NCBI GenBank assembly: GCA_002390205.1
Contig: DGOV01000065.1
Location: forward strand, 1-5,586
Length of the DNA: 5,586 nucleotides
Source of the DNA: Proteobacteria bacterium UBA4457
GTDB taxonomy: Bacteria; Pseudomonadota; Gammaproteobacteria; Ga0077536
Reading direction: 5' to 3'
The translations under genes were made by a program, and so were the position numbers. Shown piece after piece: positions 5,578 through 5,586 of the stretch. The notes beneath the pieces are model-generated. The model did no database searches. It saw nothing but the letters and a program-made list of their open reading frames with translations, and had not been told where the DNA came from. The stretch's first letter is position 1, and every line of letters starts with the position of its first letter.

Positions 5578-5586
5578 CTGACGCTG

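Noticed and set aside
1..5586. CRISPR array, tRNA, rRNA, insertion sequence or integrase
   Set aside because: No regularly spaced repeats, no tRNA-like fold or rRNA-like stretch, and no transposase or recombinase motifs were seen on either strand.

Overview
This window looks like part of a small bacterial mobile element, probably an integrated phage satellite or satellite-like genomic island in a proteobacterium of moderate GC content. That call rests on gene content: an AlpA-like regulator, a stand-alone archaeo-eukaryotic-type primase and a D5/SF3-type helicase in a tight operon, facing a set of mostly unrecognised cargo genes on the other strand. No integrase, capsid, terminase, rRNA, tRNA or CRISPR array is visible. 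The host genus cannot be named from the sequence.

Left half (about 1-2861, + strand): three tightly packed genes form the control and replication module. The AlpA-like HTH protein (19-294) is followed directly by the primase (295-951), whose stop overlaps the start of the SF3 helicase (948-2861). Each start has a good Shine-Dalgarno sequence, and the junctions (TAAATG, ATGA) suggest translational coupling. The likely job is to switch on and carry out replication of the element.

Centre (2862-3072): a 211-bp intergenic stretch lies between convergent genes. It holds a perfect 19-bp inverted repeat around an AT-rich core, with further nested repeats inside. It has no U-tract on either strand, so it is not an ordinary terminator. 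An origin of replication or a structured RNA are the leading ideas.

Right half (3073-5545, - strand): five genes read leftward from 5545. They are an unknown 116-aa protein, an N-formylglutamate-amidohydrolase-family protein (268 aa), an unknown protein of about 198 aa, a 54-57-aa basic protein, and a Ser/Pro/Glu-rich 148-aa ORF that may or may not be real. The amidohydrolase stop and the next gene start are interleaved. Part of the 148-aa ORF lies over a diverged copy of the 54-aa gene read in a different frame. A Rho-independent terminator-like hairpin sits directly upstream of the first cargo gene and includes its ribosome binding site.

The right-hand set has the arrangement of accessory cargo. 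The amidohydrolase is the only member with a recognisable family, and there are no histidine-catabolism neighbours, so it has probably been put to some other use. An anti-phage or host-interaction role is a hypothesis only.
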